Source: Rhizobium sp. Q54 (GTDB lineage: Bacteria; Pseudomonadota; Alphaproteobacteria; Rhizobiales; Xanthobacteraceae). From it: a stretch of 35,242 nt of DNA. Location: positions 1 through 35,242 of the forward strand of contig CAMDSH010000032.1 in the NCBI GenBank assembly GCA_945907045.1, given 5' to 3'. Under the pieces are notes generated by a model, which was given only the letters and a program-made list of their open reading frames with translations, had not been told where the DNA came from and ran no database searches. Shown here piece by piece: positions 7,290 through 15,016 of this stretch (position 1 is its first letter; each line of letters opens with the position of its first letter). Position numbers and translations under genes: made by a program.

Positions 7290-7307
7290 CGCGGAAATGT
7301 ATCCGCG
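7290..7307 (+). repeat. Perfect inverted repeat in the korC leader
   Basis: CGCGGA (7290-7295) and TCCGCG (7302-7307) flank aatgta. The centre is 34 bases before the korC ATG. The symmetry suits a regulator site or a leader hairpin near the ribosome-binding site. Confidence 0.4.
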
Positions 7308-7332
7308 TAGCGGAGCGCGTTTCGAGGAGTGA

Positions 7333-9123
7333 ATGAAGAATACCGACATTTCGGCGCCCGACTACTTTCACAAGGTCGTGGATTGCCAATGGGCTTGTCC
7401 GGCCCACACGCCGGTCCCCGAATATATCCGGCTGATCGCGGCGGGCCGCTATGGCGACGCCTACATGGTCAACTGGAATTCGAACGTGTTTCCCGGAATT
7501 CTGGGGCGCACGTGCGACCGTCCGTGCGAACCGGCGTGCCGCCGCGTGCGCGTGGAAAAAGAACCTGTCGCGATCTGCCGCCTCAAACGCGTCGCCGCTG
7601 ATTACAAGGAAGACATCCGCGACCGGCTGCCGAAACCGGCGCAAAAGAAAAACGGCAAGCGCATCGCACTGGTCGGCGGGGGCCCGGCTTCGCTCACCGT
7701 TGCGCGCGATCTGGCGCCGCTCGGCTACACCTGCGTCGTTTTTGACAGCGATCCGAAAGCCGGCGGCATGATCCGCTCGCAAATTCCGAAATTCCGTCTG
7801 CCCGACGCAGTGATCGACGAGGAGACCGGTTACATCCTCGGCCTCGGCGTCGAGTTCGTCGCGGGCAAGCGCATCGACAGCCTGAAAACGCTGCTGGCGG
7901 ATAATTTCGACGCGGTGTTCGTCGGTTCCGGCGCGCCGCGCGGGCGCGATCTCGACATTCCCGGCCGCAAGGAAGCCGCCAAGAACATTCACATAGGCAT
8001 CGACTGGCTCTCTTCCGTGTCGTTCGGTCACGTCACGAAAATCGGCAAGCGCGTCATCGTGCTCGGTGGCGGCAACACCGCGATGGATTGCTGCCGCTCC
8101 TCGCGCCGTCTCGGCGGCGAGGACGTGAAGGTGATCGTACGCTCCGGCTTCGATGAGATGAAAGCCAGCCCCTGGGAAAAGGAAGACGCCATCCACGAGG
8201 ACATCCCGATCCTCAATTATCTGGTGCCGAAGGAATTCACTCACGAGAACGGCAAGCTCACCGGCGTCACCTTTGAAAAAGTGAAGGCCGAGAAGGACGC
8301 CAAGGGCCGCCGCAATCTCGTTCCGACGGGCGAGCCGGATCAGCATGTCCCCTGCGACGACGTGCTGGTGGCGGTGGGTCAGGAAAATTCTTTCCCCTGG
8401 ATCGAGCGCGACATCGGCATCGAGTTCGACAAGTGGGGCATGCCGGTGGTCGATCCCCTCACCTTCCGCTCGACCAACCCGAAAGTCTTTTTCGGCGGCG
8501 ACGCCGCGTTCGGCCCGAAGAACATCATCTGGGCGGTCGCGCACGGCCATGAAGCCGCCGTCTCCATCGACAAGCTCTGCCATGGCGAGGACATCGCCGT
8601 TCGCCCGCAGCCGACGGTTGACGTGTCGAGCCAGAAGATGGGCATTCACGAGTGGTCGTATAACAACGAGATCGCGCTCGATCAGCGCTACAAGGTGCCG
8701 CTGCGCGAGAAGGCGATTGCGCTGAAAGACATCAAGGCCGAGGTCGAGCTTGGCTTCGATCCCGCATTGGCGCTGTCGGAAGCCGGCCGCTGCCTGAACT
8801 GCGACGTGCAGACGGTGTTCACGTCGTCGCTCTGCATCGAGTGCGACGCCTGCGTCGATATCTGCCCGATGGACTGCATCACCTTCACGCCGAACGGCGA
8901 GGAAGCCGATTTGCGCACACGGCTGACCGCACCGGCGAAAAATCCGACGCAGTCGCTTTACGTCGCTAACGACCTGAAAACCGGCCGCGTCATGGTGAAG
9001 GACGAGGACGTATGTCTGCACTGTAGTTTGTGCGCGGAACGTTGCCCCACCGGCGCGTGGGACATGAAGAAGTATCTCATCGAAATGGCACACGCAGGCC
9101 CCGCATGCCGATCCAGAGCGTAA
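7333..9123 (+). CDS. korC: FAD/NAD(P)-dependent oxidoreductase with C-terminal 2x[4Fe-4S] ferredoxin domain; electron-transfer subunit of the 2-oxoacid oxidoreductase
   Basis: A 596-residue subunit expected to carry electrons between KorAB and NAD(P) or ferredoxin in the cytoplasm. The N-terminus is a GltD-like iron-sulfur domain (Cys18, 22, 61, 65, 69). Next is a Rossmann FAD site (IALVGGGPASL, 111-121), an NAD(P) site (VIVLGGGNTAMDCC) and the FFGGDAAFGP flavin motif followed by AVAHGHEAA. The C-terminus has two CxxCxxCxxxCP clusters (Cys501/504/507/511 and 561/564/567/571). This build matches the glutamate-synthase small-subunit family extended by a ferredoxin module. The gamma subunit of the NADP-linked 2-oxoglutarate oxidoreductase of Azoarcus/Thauera is, as I recall, of this kind; the symbol is given by that analogy. 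It overlaps korA by 19 bases. Confidence 0.9.
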   Translation: MKNTDISAPDYFHKVVDCQWACPAHTPVPEYIRLIAAGRYGDAYMVNWNSNVFPGILGRTCDRPCEPACRRVRVEKEPVAICRLKRVAADYKEDIRDRLPKPAQKKNGKRIALVGGGPASLTVARDLAPLGYTCVVFDSDPKAGGMIRSQIPKFRLPDAVIDEETGYILGLGVEFVAGKRIDSLKTLLADNFDAVFVGSGAPRGRDLDIPGRKEAAKNIHIGIDWLSSVSFGHVTKIGKRVIVLGGGNTAMDCCRSSRRLGGEDVKVIVRSGFDEMKASPWEKEDAIHEDIPILNYLVPKEFTHENGKLTGVTFEKVKAEKDAKGRRNLVPTGEPDQHVPCDDVLVAVGQENSFPWIERDIGIEFDKWGMPVVDPLTFRSTNPKVFFGGDAAFGPKNIIWAVAHGHEAAVSIDKLCHGEDIAVRPQPTVDVSSQKMGIHEWSYNNEIALDQRYKVPLREKAIALKDIKAEVELGFDPALALSEAGRCLNCDVQTVFTSSLCIECDACVDICPMDCITFTPNGEEADLRTRLTAPAKNPTQSLYVANDLKTGRVMVKDEDVCLHCSLCAERCPTGAWDMKKYLIEMAHAGPACRSRA

Positions 9124-10937
9124 ACGATTTCGTCGTCCGTTTTGCCAACGTCAACGGCTCGGGTTCCGCGAGCGCCAACGAGATGTTTGCCCGCGCCGTG
9201 CTGCGCATGGGTATTCCGGTCTCGCCGCGCAATATCTTCCCGTCCAACATTCAAGGCCTGCCCACCTGGTACGAAGTGCGCGTGACGGAAGCCGGCCACC
9301 TCGGCGCTCGCGGCGGCGTAGACCTGATGGTGGCGATGAACCCGCAGACCTGGGATAAGGATTTGGCCCTGATCGAGCCCGGCGGCTATCTGTTTTACGA
9401 TTCCACCAAGCCGCTGCCGGCGTCGAAATTCCGCCCGGACATTACAGTAATTGGTGTGCCGCTCACCGCGATCTGCAACCGCGAATACACAGATCCGCGC
9501 CAGCGCCAGCTGTTCAAGAACATCATCTATATCGGCGCGCTCACGGCGCTGCTCGAAATGGACGTGAAGGTAGTCGAGCAGCTCATCGGCGAGCAATACA
9601 AGGGCAAGGACAAGCTGATTGAGCCGAACATCAAGGCGCTGCACATCGGCCGCGACTACGCGCTGATGAATCTGGAATGCCCGATCGGCCTCAAGCTGAA
9701 AGCAACGGACAAAGTCGGCGACCGCATCTTCATCGAGGGAAATTCCGCCGCCGCGCTCGGCGCGGTCTATGGCGGCGCGACGGTGTGCGCGTGGTATCCG
9801 ATCACGCCTTCCTCCTCCTTGGCCGACGCCTTCACCCGGCATTGCGCCAAGCTGCGCGTCGATCCAGTCACCAAGAAAGCGAAATACGCCATTATCCAGG
9901 CCGAGGACGAACTCTCCTCCATCGGCATGGTGATCGGCGCGAGCTGGAACGGCGCGCGCGCCTTCACCGCCACCTCCGGCCCCGGCATTTCGCTGATGCA
10001 GGAATTCATTGGCCTCGCTTACTTCGCCGAAATTCCGTCCGTCATTTTCGACGTGCAGCGCGCGGGCCCTTCGACCGGCATGCCGACGCGCACGCAGCAG
10101 TGCGACCTGATTTCATGCGCCTATGCCTCGCACGGCGATACCAAGCACGTGCTGTTGTTCCCGGAAGATCCGGCGGAGTCTTTTGAATTCGGCGCGCAGG
10201 CGTTCGATCTTGCCGACCGGTTGCAAACGCCGGTATTCGTGATGCTCGATCTCGACATCGGCATGAACCATCGCCTCTGCAAGCCATTCACCTGGGACGA
10301 CAGCCGCGCCTACGACCGCGGCAAGGTGATGACGGCGGAGGAGCTTGAGGCCGGCAAGGATTTCGGCCGCTATCTCGACGTCGACGGCGACGGCATTCCG
10401 TTCCGCACTTATCCCGGCACGCATCCGACCAAGGGCTCGTTCTTCACCCGCGGCACCTCGCGCGACCGTTACGCGAAATACACCGAGGAAGGCGCGCCTT
10501 ACGTCGACAACATGCAGCGCCTGCTGCGCAAGTTCGATACCGCCAAGGATCTGGTGCCGCGCCCGCTCACGGCCAATTCGGCCAAGCCGACGAAATTCGG
10601 CGTGATCTATTTCGGCTCGACTTCTCCCGCGATGGACGAAGCCATTCACATGATCGAGGCCGGCGGGCAATCCGTGGACCGCATGCGCATCCGCGCCTTC
10701 CCGTTCCATTCCAGCGTGCCCAGCTTCCTCGCCGACCACGACTTCGTCTTCGTCGTCGAGCAGAACCGCGACGCGCAGATGCGCTCGCTCATCGTCAACG
10801 AATGCAACGTCGACCCCGTGCGCCTCGTGCCGATACTGCATTTCGACGGAACGCCGATTACCGCCCGCTTCATCGCCAAGGCGATCAGCGAGCATCTGGA
10901 CAAGCTGAAACTGTCGCCTATGAAGGTGGTCTCATGA
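9105..10937 (+). CDS. korA: 2-oxoacid:acceptor oxidoreductase, fused gamma-alpha subunit
   Basis: A 610-residue subunit of a thiamine-diphosphate, CoA-dependent enzyme that oxidises a 2-oxoacid (probably 2-oxoglutarate) to acyl-CoA and CO2. Residues about 1-190 are the gamma domain (GSGSASANEMFARAVLRMG, then a phosphate-binding-like GGVDLMVAMNP). From about 210 the alpha domain begins with NSAAALGAVYGG and the CAWYPITPSSSLADAF pyrimidine-domain motif, followed by QAEDELSSIGMVIGAS and TSGPGISLMQEF. Such gamma-alpha fusions of about 600 residues are usual for KorA. The ATG at 9105 was chosen because the gamma domain starts right after it; the frame extension upstream lies inside korC. The korB start overlaps its stop (ATGA, 10934-10937), so A and B are translated together. 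Confidence 0.93.
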   Translation: MPIQSVNDFVVRFANVNGSGSASANEMFARAVLRMGIPVSPRNIFPSNIQGLPTWYEVRVTEAGHLGARGGVDLMVAMNPQTWDKDLALIEPGGYLFYDSTKPLPASKFRPDITVIGVPLTAICNREYTDPRQRQLFKNIIYIGALTALLEMDVKVVEQLIGEQYKGKDKLIEPNIKALHIGRDYALMNLECPIGLKLKATDKVGDRIFIEGNSAAALGAVYGGATVCAWYPITPSSSLADAFTRHCAKLRVDPVTKKAKYAIIQAEDELSSIGMVIGASWNGARAFTATSGPGISLMQEFIGLAYFAEIPSVIFDVQRAGPSTGMPTRTQQCDLISCAYASHGDTKHVLLFPEDPAESFEFGAQAFDLADRLQTPVFVMLDLDIGMNHRLCKPFTWDDSRAYDRGKVMTAEELEAGKDFGRYLDVDGDGIPFRTYPGTHPTKGSFFTRGTSRDRYAKYTEEGAPYVDNMQRLLRKFDTAKDLVPRPLTANSAKPTKFGVIYFGSTSPAMDEAIHMIEAGGQSVDRMRIRAFPFHSSVPSFLADHDFVFVVEQNRDAQMRSLIVNECNVDPVRLVPILHFDGTPITARFIAKAISEHLDKLKLSPMKVVS

Positions 10938-11989
10938 CCTATCTCGCCAAGCCGAAATTTCATCATCCCGAGTTGCCGAAGAACGATCTCGGCTACACGC
11001 ATCGCGACTACGAAGGTACGGTGTCGACGCTGTGCGCGGGTTGCGGGCATGACTCGATCACCGGCGCGGTCATCCAGGCCTGCTTCGAATTATCCATCGA
11101 GCCGCACCGGGTGGCGAAGATTTCCGGCATCGGCTGCTCCTCAAAAACGCCGACTTATTTCCTCGGCAATTCGCACGGCTTTAATTCGGTGCACGGGCGC
11201 ATGCCATCGGTGCTCACCGGGGCTAACCTGGCCAATCGCGATCTGATTTATCTCGGCGTTTCCGGCGACGGCGATTCCGCCTCTATCGGCCTGGGGCAAT
11301 TCGCGCACTCGATCCGCCGCGGCGTCAACATGGTCTATATCGTCGAGAACAACGGCGTGTATGGCCTGACCAAGGGACAATTCTCGGCGACCGCCGACCG
11401 CGGCTCCAAGTCGAAGCGCGGCTTCATCAACACCGACAATTCCATCGATCTTGCCGCGATGGCGCTACAGCTCGGCGCGACCTTCGTTGCGCGCTCGTTC
11501 TCCGGCGACAAGACGCAGCTGGTGCCGATCATCAAGGCCGCCATCGAGCACAAGGGCGCGGCGTTCCTCGACGTGATTTCGCCCTGCGTCGCCTTCAACA
11601 ACCACACCGGTTCGACCAAGAGTTTCGATTACGTGCGCGAGCACAACGAGGCCGTGAACCGGCTGGATTTCATTTCGAGCCGCATGCCTATCGAAGTGAA
11701 ATACGAGCCCGGCACCGTCGAAGTGGTCGAGCAGCACGACGGCTCGAAACTGGCGCTGCGCAAGCTCGCCGCCGACTACGATCTGAACGACCGCACCGCG
11801 GCGCTCGGATTCTTGCAGCAGCAGGCGGCGAAGGGTCAGGTGGTGACGGGATTGCTCTATATGCAGAGCGATTCAGACGACCTGCATTCGCATCTCGCGA
11901 CCGTCGAGACGCCGCTCAACGCGCTCGGCGAGAAGGAGCTTTGCCCCGGCTCCGCGGCGCTGGAAAAGATCAACGCGAGCTTGCGCTAG
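10934..11989 (+). CDS. korB: 2-oxoacid:ferredoxin oxidoreductase, beta (thiamine-diphosphate) subunit
   Basis: A 351-residue catalytic partner of KorA. It carries the TPP/Mg site GDGDSASIGLGQ (111-122) with ENNGVYGLTKGQ (138-149). Cysteines are placed for one [4Fe-4S] cluster: Cys34 and Cys37 in CAGCGH, Cys68 in GIGCSS, and a late Cys in ISPCVAFNN. Length and the C-terminal extension (FLDVISPC...TGSTKS...) match KorB rather than the shorter pyruvate enzymes, so 2-oxoglutarate is the most likely substrate; branched-chain or aryl oxoacids remain possible. The stop codon TAG (11987-11989) shares a CTAG with the stop of the convergent SRPBCC gene, leaving no room for a terminator between them. 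Confidence 0.94.
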   Translation: MTYLAKPKFHHPELPKNDLGYTHRDYEGTVSTLCAGCGHDSITGAVIQACFELSIEPHRVAKISGIGCSSKTPTYFLGNSHGFNSVHGRMPSVLTGANLANRDLIYLGVSGDGDSASIGLGQFAHSIRRGVNMVYIVENNGVYGLTKGQFSATADRGSKSKRGFINTDNSIDLAAMALQLGATFVARSFSGDKTQLVPIIKAAIEHKGAAFLDVISPCVAFNNHTGSTKSFDYVREHNEAVNRLDFISSRMPIEVKYEPGTVEVVEQHDGSKLALRKLAADYDLNDRTAALGFLQQQAAKGQVVTGLLYMQSDSDDLHSHLATVETPLNALGEKELCPGSAALEKINASLR

Positions 11990-12498
11990 GCTTTAAGCCA
12001 CGGCTTTGTCGCGACCGCCCGCTTCACCGCTTCAATCATTTCGGGCGGCGGGCCCATTTTCACTGACAACGGCTTGCCGGTTTCAAGCACGCTCTTGAGG
12101 CTGGAGAGGATCGCCGGCCAGCCCGAACGCCCGCCTGCGAGAATGGCTTCGGGCACGTCCCATGAATGCGATTCCGTCATCGTGAGCCGCACGGCGCCGC
12201 CCGCCGGTTCGATGTCGTATGTCACGAGGGATTCCGGCAATTCGCCGAACTCCTTCATACCCTCGACCAGCCATGTGCAGGAGAAACGGCGCGGTGGCGA
12301 CCAGTCGATCACCTTGCCGCTGATGTGGGTACGCCCGTCCGGATAACGCATCACAAACGCGCCACCCTTTTTCGGTTCGACATCGGCCGCAAAACCGAAA
12401 AAATATTGCCGGGTGAATTGCGGATCGATCAGCGCCTGCCAGACTTTTTCCGGCGCCGCGGCGATGTAGATGACGTAACTCGTTTTCGGCGTGAACAT
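11986..12498 (-). CDS. SRPBCC / AHSA1-domain protein
   Basis: A 170-residue helix-grip protein. The opening YVIYIAAAPEKVWQALIDPQFTRQYFFG is typical of the AHSA1 branch of the SRPBCC fold, as are GAFVMRYPDGR, HISGKVIDWSPPRRFSCTW and the final TMTES...GWPAILSSLKSVLETG helix. Such proteins bind hydrophobic ligands or act as Hsp90-activator-like domains; no specific role can be given here. The ATG at 12498 was chosen because the domain starts immediately after it; the longer frame upstream overlaps the neighbouring secreted protein. Its stop is shared in a CTAG with korB. It lies 7 bases after the small exported protein gene and is probably co-transcribed with it. Confidence 0.88.
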   Translation of the reverse strand: MFTPKTSYVIYIAAAPEKVWQALIDPQFTRQYFFGFAADVEPKKGGAFVMRYPDGRTHISGKVIDWSPPRRFSCTWLVEGMKEFGELPESLVTYDIEPAGGAVRLTMTESHSWDVPEAILAGGRSGWPAILSSLKSVLETGKPLSVKMGPPPEMIEAVKRAVATKPWLKA

Positions 12499-12505
12499 CG
12501 CGCGC

Positions 12506-12886
12506 CTATTGATTGCTGCACGTGCTGATGTAGAGATTGCGCTGCTCGGGCGCGACGCCGAACACGCCGGCCTGATGCGTGCAGCGGATGGTGCGATCCT
12601 GCGCGCTCTCGCGCGCGGTGGGCGGCACGTCCGGCGACACCGGCAAATTCGGAACCACCTTTCCGCCCGGCAGCATGACCGGCGGCTGCTCGGCCCGCGC
12701 ATTGCGCGGCTCGGGCGTTACCGGAGGTTTGACTGGTTCCACATTCTGCTTGGTGCCGCGCGGAGATTTGTATTTAGGCGCCATGCCCGGTTCCGGCCGC
12801 ATGATGGTGTAGCGGTCGCTGTCGGATTGCGCCTGCGCGGGCGCGGCGAGGCCAATGAGCGCGATCAACAGACAGGCAATGCGCAT
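12506..12886 (-). CDS. Small exported protein of unknown function
   Basis: A 126-residue protein starting with a clear Sec signal peptide (MRIACLLIALIGLAAPAQA, cut likely after AQA). The mature part is proline-rich (PVKPPVTPEP and similar) and ends with TIRCTHQAGVFGVAPE and STCSNQ, giving two cysteines that could form a disulfide in the periplasm. No domain is recognised. The start at 12886 has GAGGG 8 bases upstream; an ATG two codons earlier (12892) is nearer to that site and less likely. It lies 38 bases downstream of the pseudouridine synthase gene on the same strand. Confidence 0.75.
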   Translation of the reverse strand: MRIACLLIALIGLAAPAQAQSDSDRYTIMRPEPGMAPKYKSPRGTKQNVEPVKPPVTPEPRNARAEQPPVMLPGGKVVPNLPVSPDVPPTARESAQDRTIRCTHQAGVFGVAPEQRNLYISTCSNQ

Positions 12887-12924
12887 TCGCATGACCCTCA
12901 CATAATCCTTGCGTCCTTGAGTCG

Positions 12925-13974
12925 CTACTCCTCCGGCGCGTCCTCGATGGGGTCGTAACGCTTGGCATCGAAGCCGAGCAGGTTCCACGACTGCTGCATG
13001 TGCGGCGGCAGCGGCGCGGTGATGTCGATATTCTTGGTCCCGCGCGGATGCGGAACCGCGATGCGCCGCGCCAGCAGATGCAGCTTGTTCTGCAGGCCGC
13101 CCGGCAGTTCCCAGTTTTCTTTCTCGAAATACTTCGCGTCGCCGATGATCGGGCAGCTGATATGCGCCATGTGCGCGCGCAACTGATGCGTGCGGCCCGT
13201 GACCGGCTTGAGCGACACCCAGGTGAGCTTCTGCCCGGCGGTTTCGACGACTGCGTAATAGGTGACCGCATGGCTGGCGCCGTCCTCGCCGTGCTTGGCG
13301 ATGCGCATCAGGCTTTCGTCCTCGCGATCCTCCTTGGCGAGGAACGTCGAGATGCGGCCCTGCTTCGGCTTCGGCACGCCGACCACCAGCGCCCAGTAAA
13401 GCTTGCGCGCAGAACGCGAGCGGAACGTTTTCGCCAGCGCGGCGGCGGCAAAGCGCGTCTTGGCGACCAGCAGGCAGCCGGCGGTGTCCTTGTCCAGCCG
13501 ATGCACGAGACGCGGGCGCTGCGCATCGCGCCCCTGCCCCTGCAACGCCCCGAGCATGCCGTCGAGATGCCGCACGGTGCCGGAGCCGCCCTGCACGGCG
13601 AGCCCCATCGGCTTGTTGAGCACCATCACGTCATCGTCTTCGTACAGCGTGATCGACCTGAGGAAGGCACGGTCTTTCTGATCGGCGGGCGCATCGTCGC
13701 GCGGCTTCGGCGGCTCCAGTTTGAGCGGCGGAATACGCACGGTCTGTCCGGCCTCAAGCCGCGCCTTCGGCTGCGTGCGCTTGCCGCTCACGCGCACTTC
13801 ACCTTTGCGGATGATGCGCTGGATATGGCTGAACGAGAGCCCTGGAAAGCGCGCCTCGAAAAAGCGGTCGACGCGCATGCCGTTTTCGTCCGGCGTGACA
13901 GTGACGTTTTGCACGCCCTGACCCTTCAGGTCCTGCCCCTTTACGCCCGCAGCGCTTTCGCCTTTTACTTGCAT
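12925..13974 (-). CDS. rluC: Large-subunit rRNA pseudouridine synthase, RluC/RluD family
   Basis: Converts specific uridines of 23S rRNA to pseudouridine. The 349-residue chain has an S4 RNA-binding domain (about 31-80, RVDRFFEARFPGLSFSHIQRIIRKGEVRVSG). It is followed by the catalytic domain with LNKPMGLAVQGG and RLVHRLDKDTAG, where D161 is the catalytic Asp, then PVTGRTHQLRAHM. RluC is the usual name for this gene beside rarA/degP in relatives; RluD or a dual role cannot be excluded from sequence alone. The first 20 residues are Gly/Lys-rich and unlike the family, so the true start could be slightly later. The gene overlaps the TPR gene by 10 bases. Confidence 0.9.
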   Translation of the reverse strand: MQVKGESAAGVKGQDLKGQGVQNVTVTPDENGMRVDRFFEARFPGLSFSHIQRIIRKGEVRVSGKRTQPKARLEAGQTVRIPPLKLEPPKPRDDAPADQKDRAFLRSITLYEDDDVMVLNKPMGLAVQGGSGTVRHLDGMLGALQGQGRDAQRPRLVHRLDKDTAGCLLVAKTRFAAAALAKTFRSRSARKLYWALVVGVPKPKQGRISTFLAKEDREDESLMRIAKHGEDGASHAVTYYAVVETAGQKLTWVSLKPVTGRTHQLRAHMAHISCPIIGDAKYFEKENWELPGGLQNKLHLLARRIAVPHPRGTKNIDITAPLPPHMQQSWNLLGFDAKRYDPIEDAPEE

Positions 13975-14663
13975 TGCGCCTGCGTCCTCAGGATCGTGAT
14001 GTCGGCCTTGACGTTTTCCGGGTTGTCACGTTTGGCCGCTTCATCGGCGGCGGTGCAAGCGGCAGTGCGATCGCCGTTGAGAAAGCGCGCAACACCGAGA
14101 TTCGACCACGCCGTTCCGAATTGCGGGTCGTCCTTCACCGCCTGCTCAAGCACGCCTTGCGCCTCGCGCGGTTTCTTCACGATCAGCAGAAAGCGGCCGT
14201 AATCGGCATTGAGATTGCGCGATGGATTGGTTCTCGTCCGCGCCACGCGAAACAGCTCGTCGGCATATTCGGAGTCGTTAAAGCGCACCTGCGTAATGAT
14301 GGCGAAGCCGTGGTAAATCTGGCTCTGCGCCGGATCCAGCAGAAACGCCTGATTGAAGCGCCGCGTCGCCTCAGGAATATTGTTGGCGAAAAAAGCGCTC
14401 CAGCCGCGCCGCACGGTTTCCTCGAAAGCCTTCTCGCGCGTTCCGGCGACCTGGATGACCGCGGCGATGAACTTTTCATCCGCCGCCTTGAGCTCGGGCG
14501 CCTTCTCGGCAAATCCGTAAAACGGCTGCTCCATGATGGGCGCGTCGAAGGTCTTTTTGGTAACGCGAACGCCGGGCGCAACTTCAACCGTCTGCGCGCG
14601 AAGATGCTGCGCCGGAACGGCGAGCAGCAAGGTTATGCAAATCGTGCGTAAAAATAATTTCAT
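13965..14663 (-). CDS. Exported TPR-repeat protein
   Basis: A 232-residue protein with a signal peptide (MKLFLRTICITLLLAVPAQHLRA, cut after LRA). The second half has tetratricopeptide-like helices: SAFFANNIPEATRRFNQAFLLDP, then EAQGVLEQAVKDDPQFGTAWSNLGVARFLNGD. It probably acts as a periplasmic scaffold, with unknown partners. It ends in a cysteine-containing QAQCK. The ATG at 14663 forms an ATGA overlap with the stop of the gene upstream, which favours it; an ATG two codons earlier (14669) is the alternative. It sits in the overlapping chain degP-rarA-small exported protein-TPR-rluC. Confidence 0.8.
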   Translation of the reverse strand: MKLFLRTICITLLLAVPAQHLRAQTVEVAPGVRVTKKTFDAPIMEQPFYGFAEKAPELKAADEKFIAAVIQVAGTREKAFEETVRRGWSAFFANNIPEATRRFNQAFLLDPAQSQIYHGFAIITQVRFNDSEYADELFRVARTRTNPSRNLNADYGRFLLIVKKPREAQGVLEQAVKDDPQFGTAWSNLGVARFLNGDRTAACTAADEAAKRDNPENVKADITILRTQAQCK

Positions 14664-15016
14664 GGGCATCGCTTGAGCGTGTTGGCCGGCCCGCGATTCC
14701 AGCTCGCCTTGAGCCGGTCCCCGATAGCCTCTAACGATACCGGCGTGGAGCGATCCTCGCCGTCCCGCCAGCAGCGCGCTTCCATACGAACGACATTGCC
14801 CGTTTTATACATGCGCGCGACCCGGCACGCGCCATCATACCAGCGGATGGCGTTGTCCGAAACGATCAGCGGCGAGTTCGCCGCCGTCGCGCCGGACCAG
14901 TTGGTGCAGGCGGCGGCGTCCATGCCCCAGCGCCCGGCGAACGATTCGGCGGCGCGCAGCGGACTTGCCGCCGCGCACATCAGGCTGGCGATCATTGCGA
15001 AACGGGCGAACGTCAT
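14660..15016 (-). CDS. Small exported protein of unknown function
   Basis: A 118-residue protein with a signal peptide (MTFARFAMIASLMCAAASPLRA). The mature part reads ESFAGRWGMDAAACTNWSG, then RWYDGACRVARMY and MEARCWRDGED. Four cysteines in the mature chain suggest two disulfides in the periplasm. The FAGRWG start and the W/C spacing recall small lipocalin-like or 'GXWG' domains of exported proteins, but I do not recognise a named family. It overlaps rarA (ATGA, 15013-15016) and the TPR gene (ATGA, 14660-14663). Confidence 0.75.
   Translation of the reverse strand: MTFARFAMIASLMCAAASPLRAAESFAGRWGMDAAACTNWSGATAANSPLIVSDNAIRWYDGACRVARMYKTGNVVRMEARCWRDGEDRSTPVSLEAIGDRLKASWNRGPANTLKRCP

Larger units (their letters stand above)
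7062..7332. promoter_or_regulatory. Divergent intergenic region of the kor operon and the HAD-ATP12 operon
   Basis: These 271 bases separate two divergent transcripts and must carry both promoters. I could not assign -35/-10 boxes with confidence. It contains two inverted repeats listed separately (7086-7131 and 7290-7307) and a GAGGAG ribosome-binding site at 7324-7329, close (3 bases) to the korC ATG. Confidence 0.55.

Noticed and set aside
6375..7349. 324-codon version of the HAD phosphatase reaching into the divergent region
   Set aside because: The extra 96 residues have no family likeness and run through the intergenic repeats; the HAD motif I starts at 7061.
7270..9093. A 607-codon minus-strand frame opposite korC
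   Set aside because: korC has full domain structure with correct cysteine spacing; the opposite frame is a composition artefact.
9030..9104. Extension of KorA upstream of 9105
   Set aside because: It lies wholly inside korC in another frame and adds a basic leader not found in KorA; the gamma domain begins at 9105.
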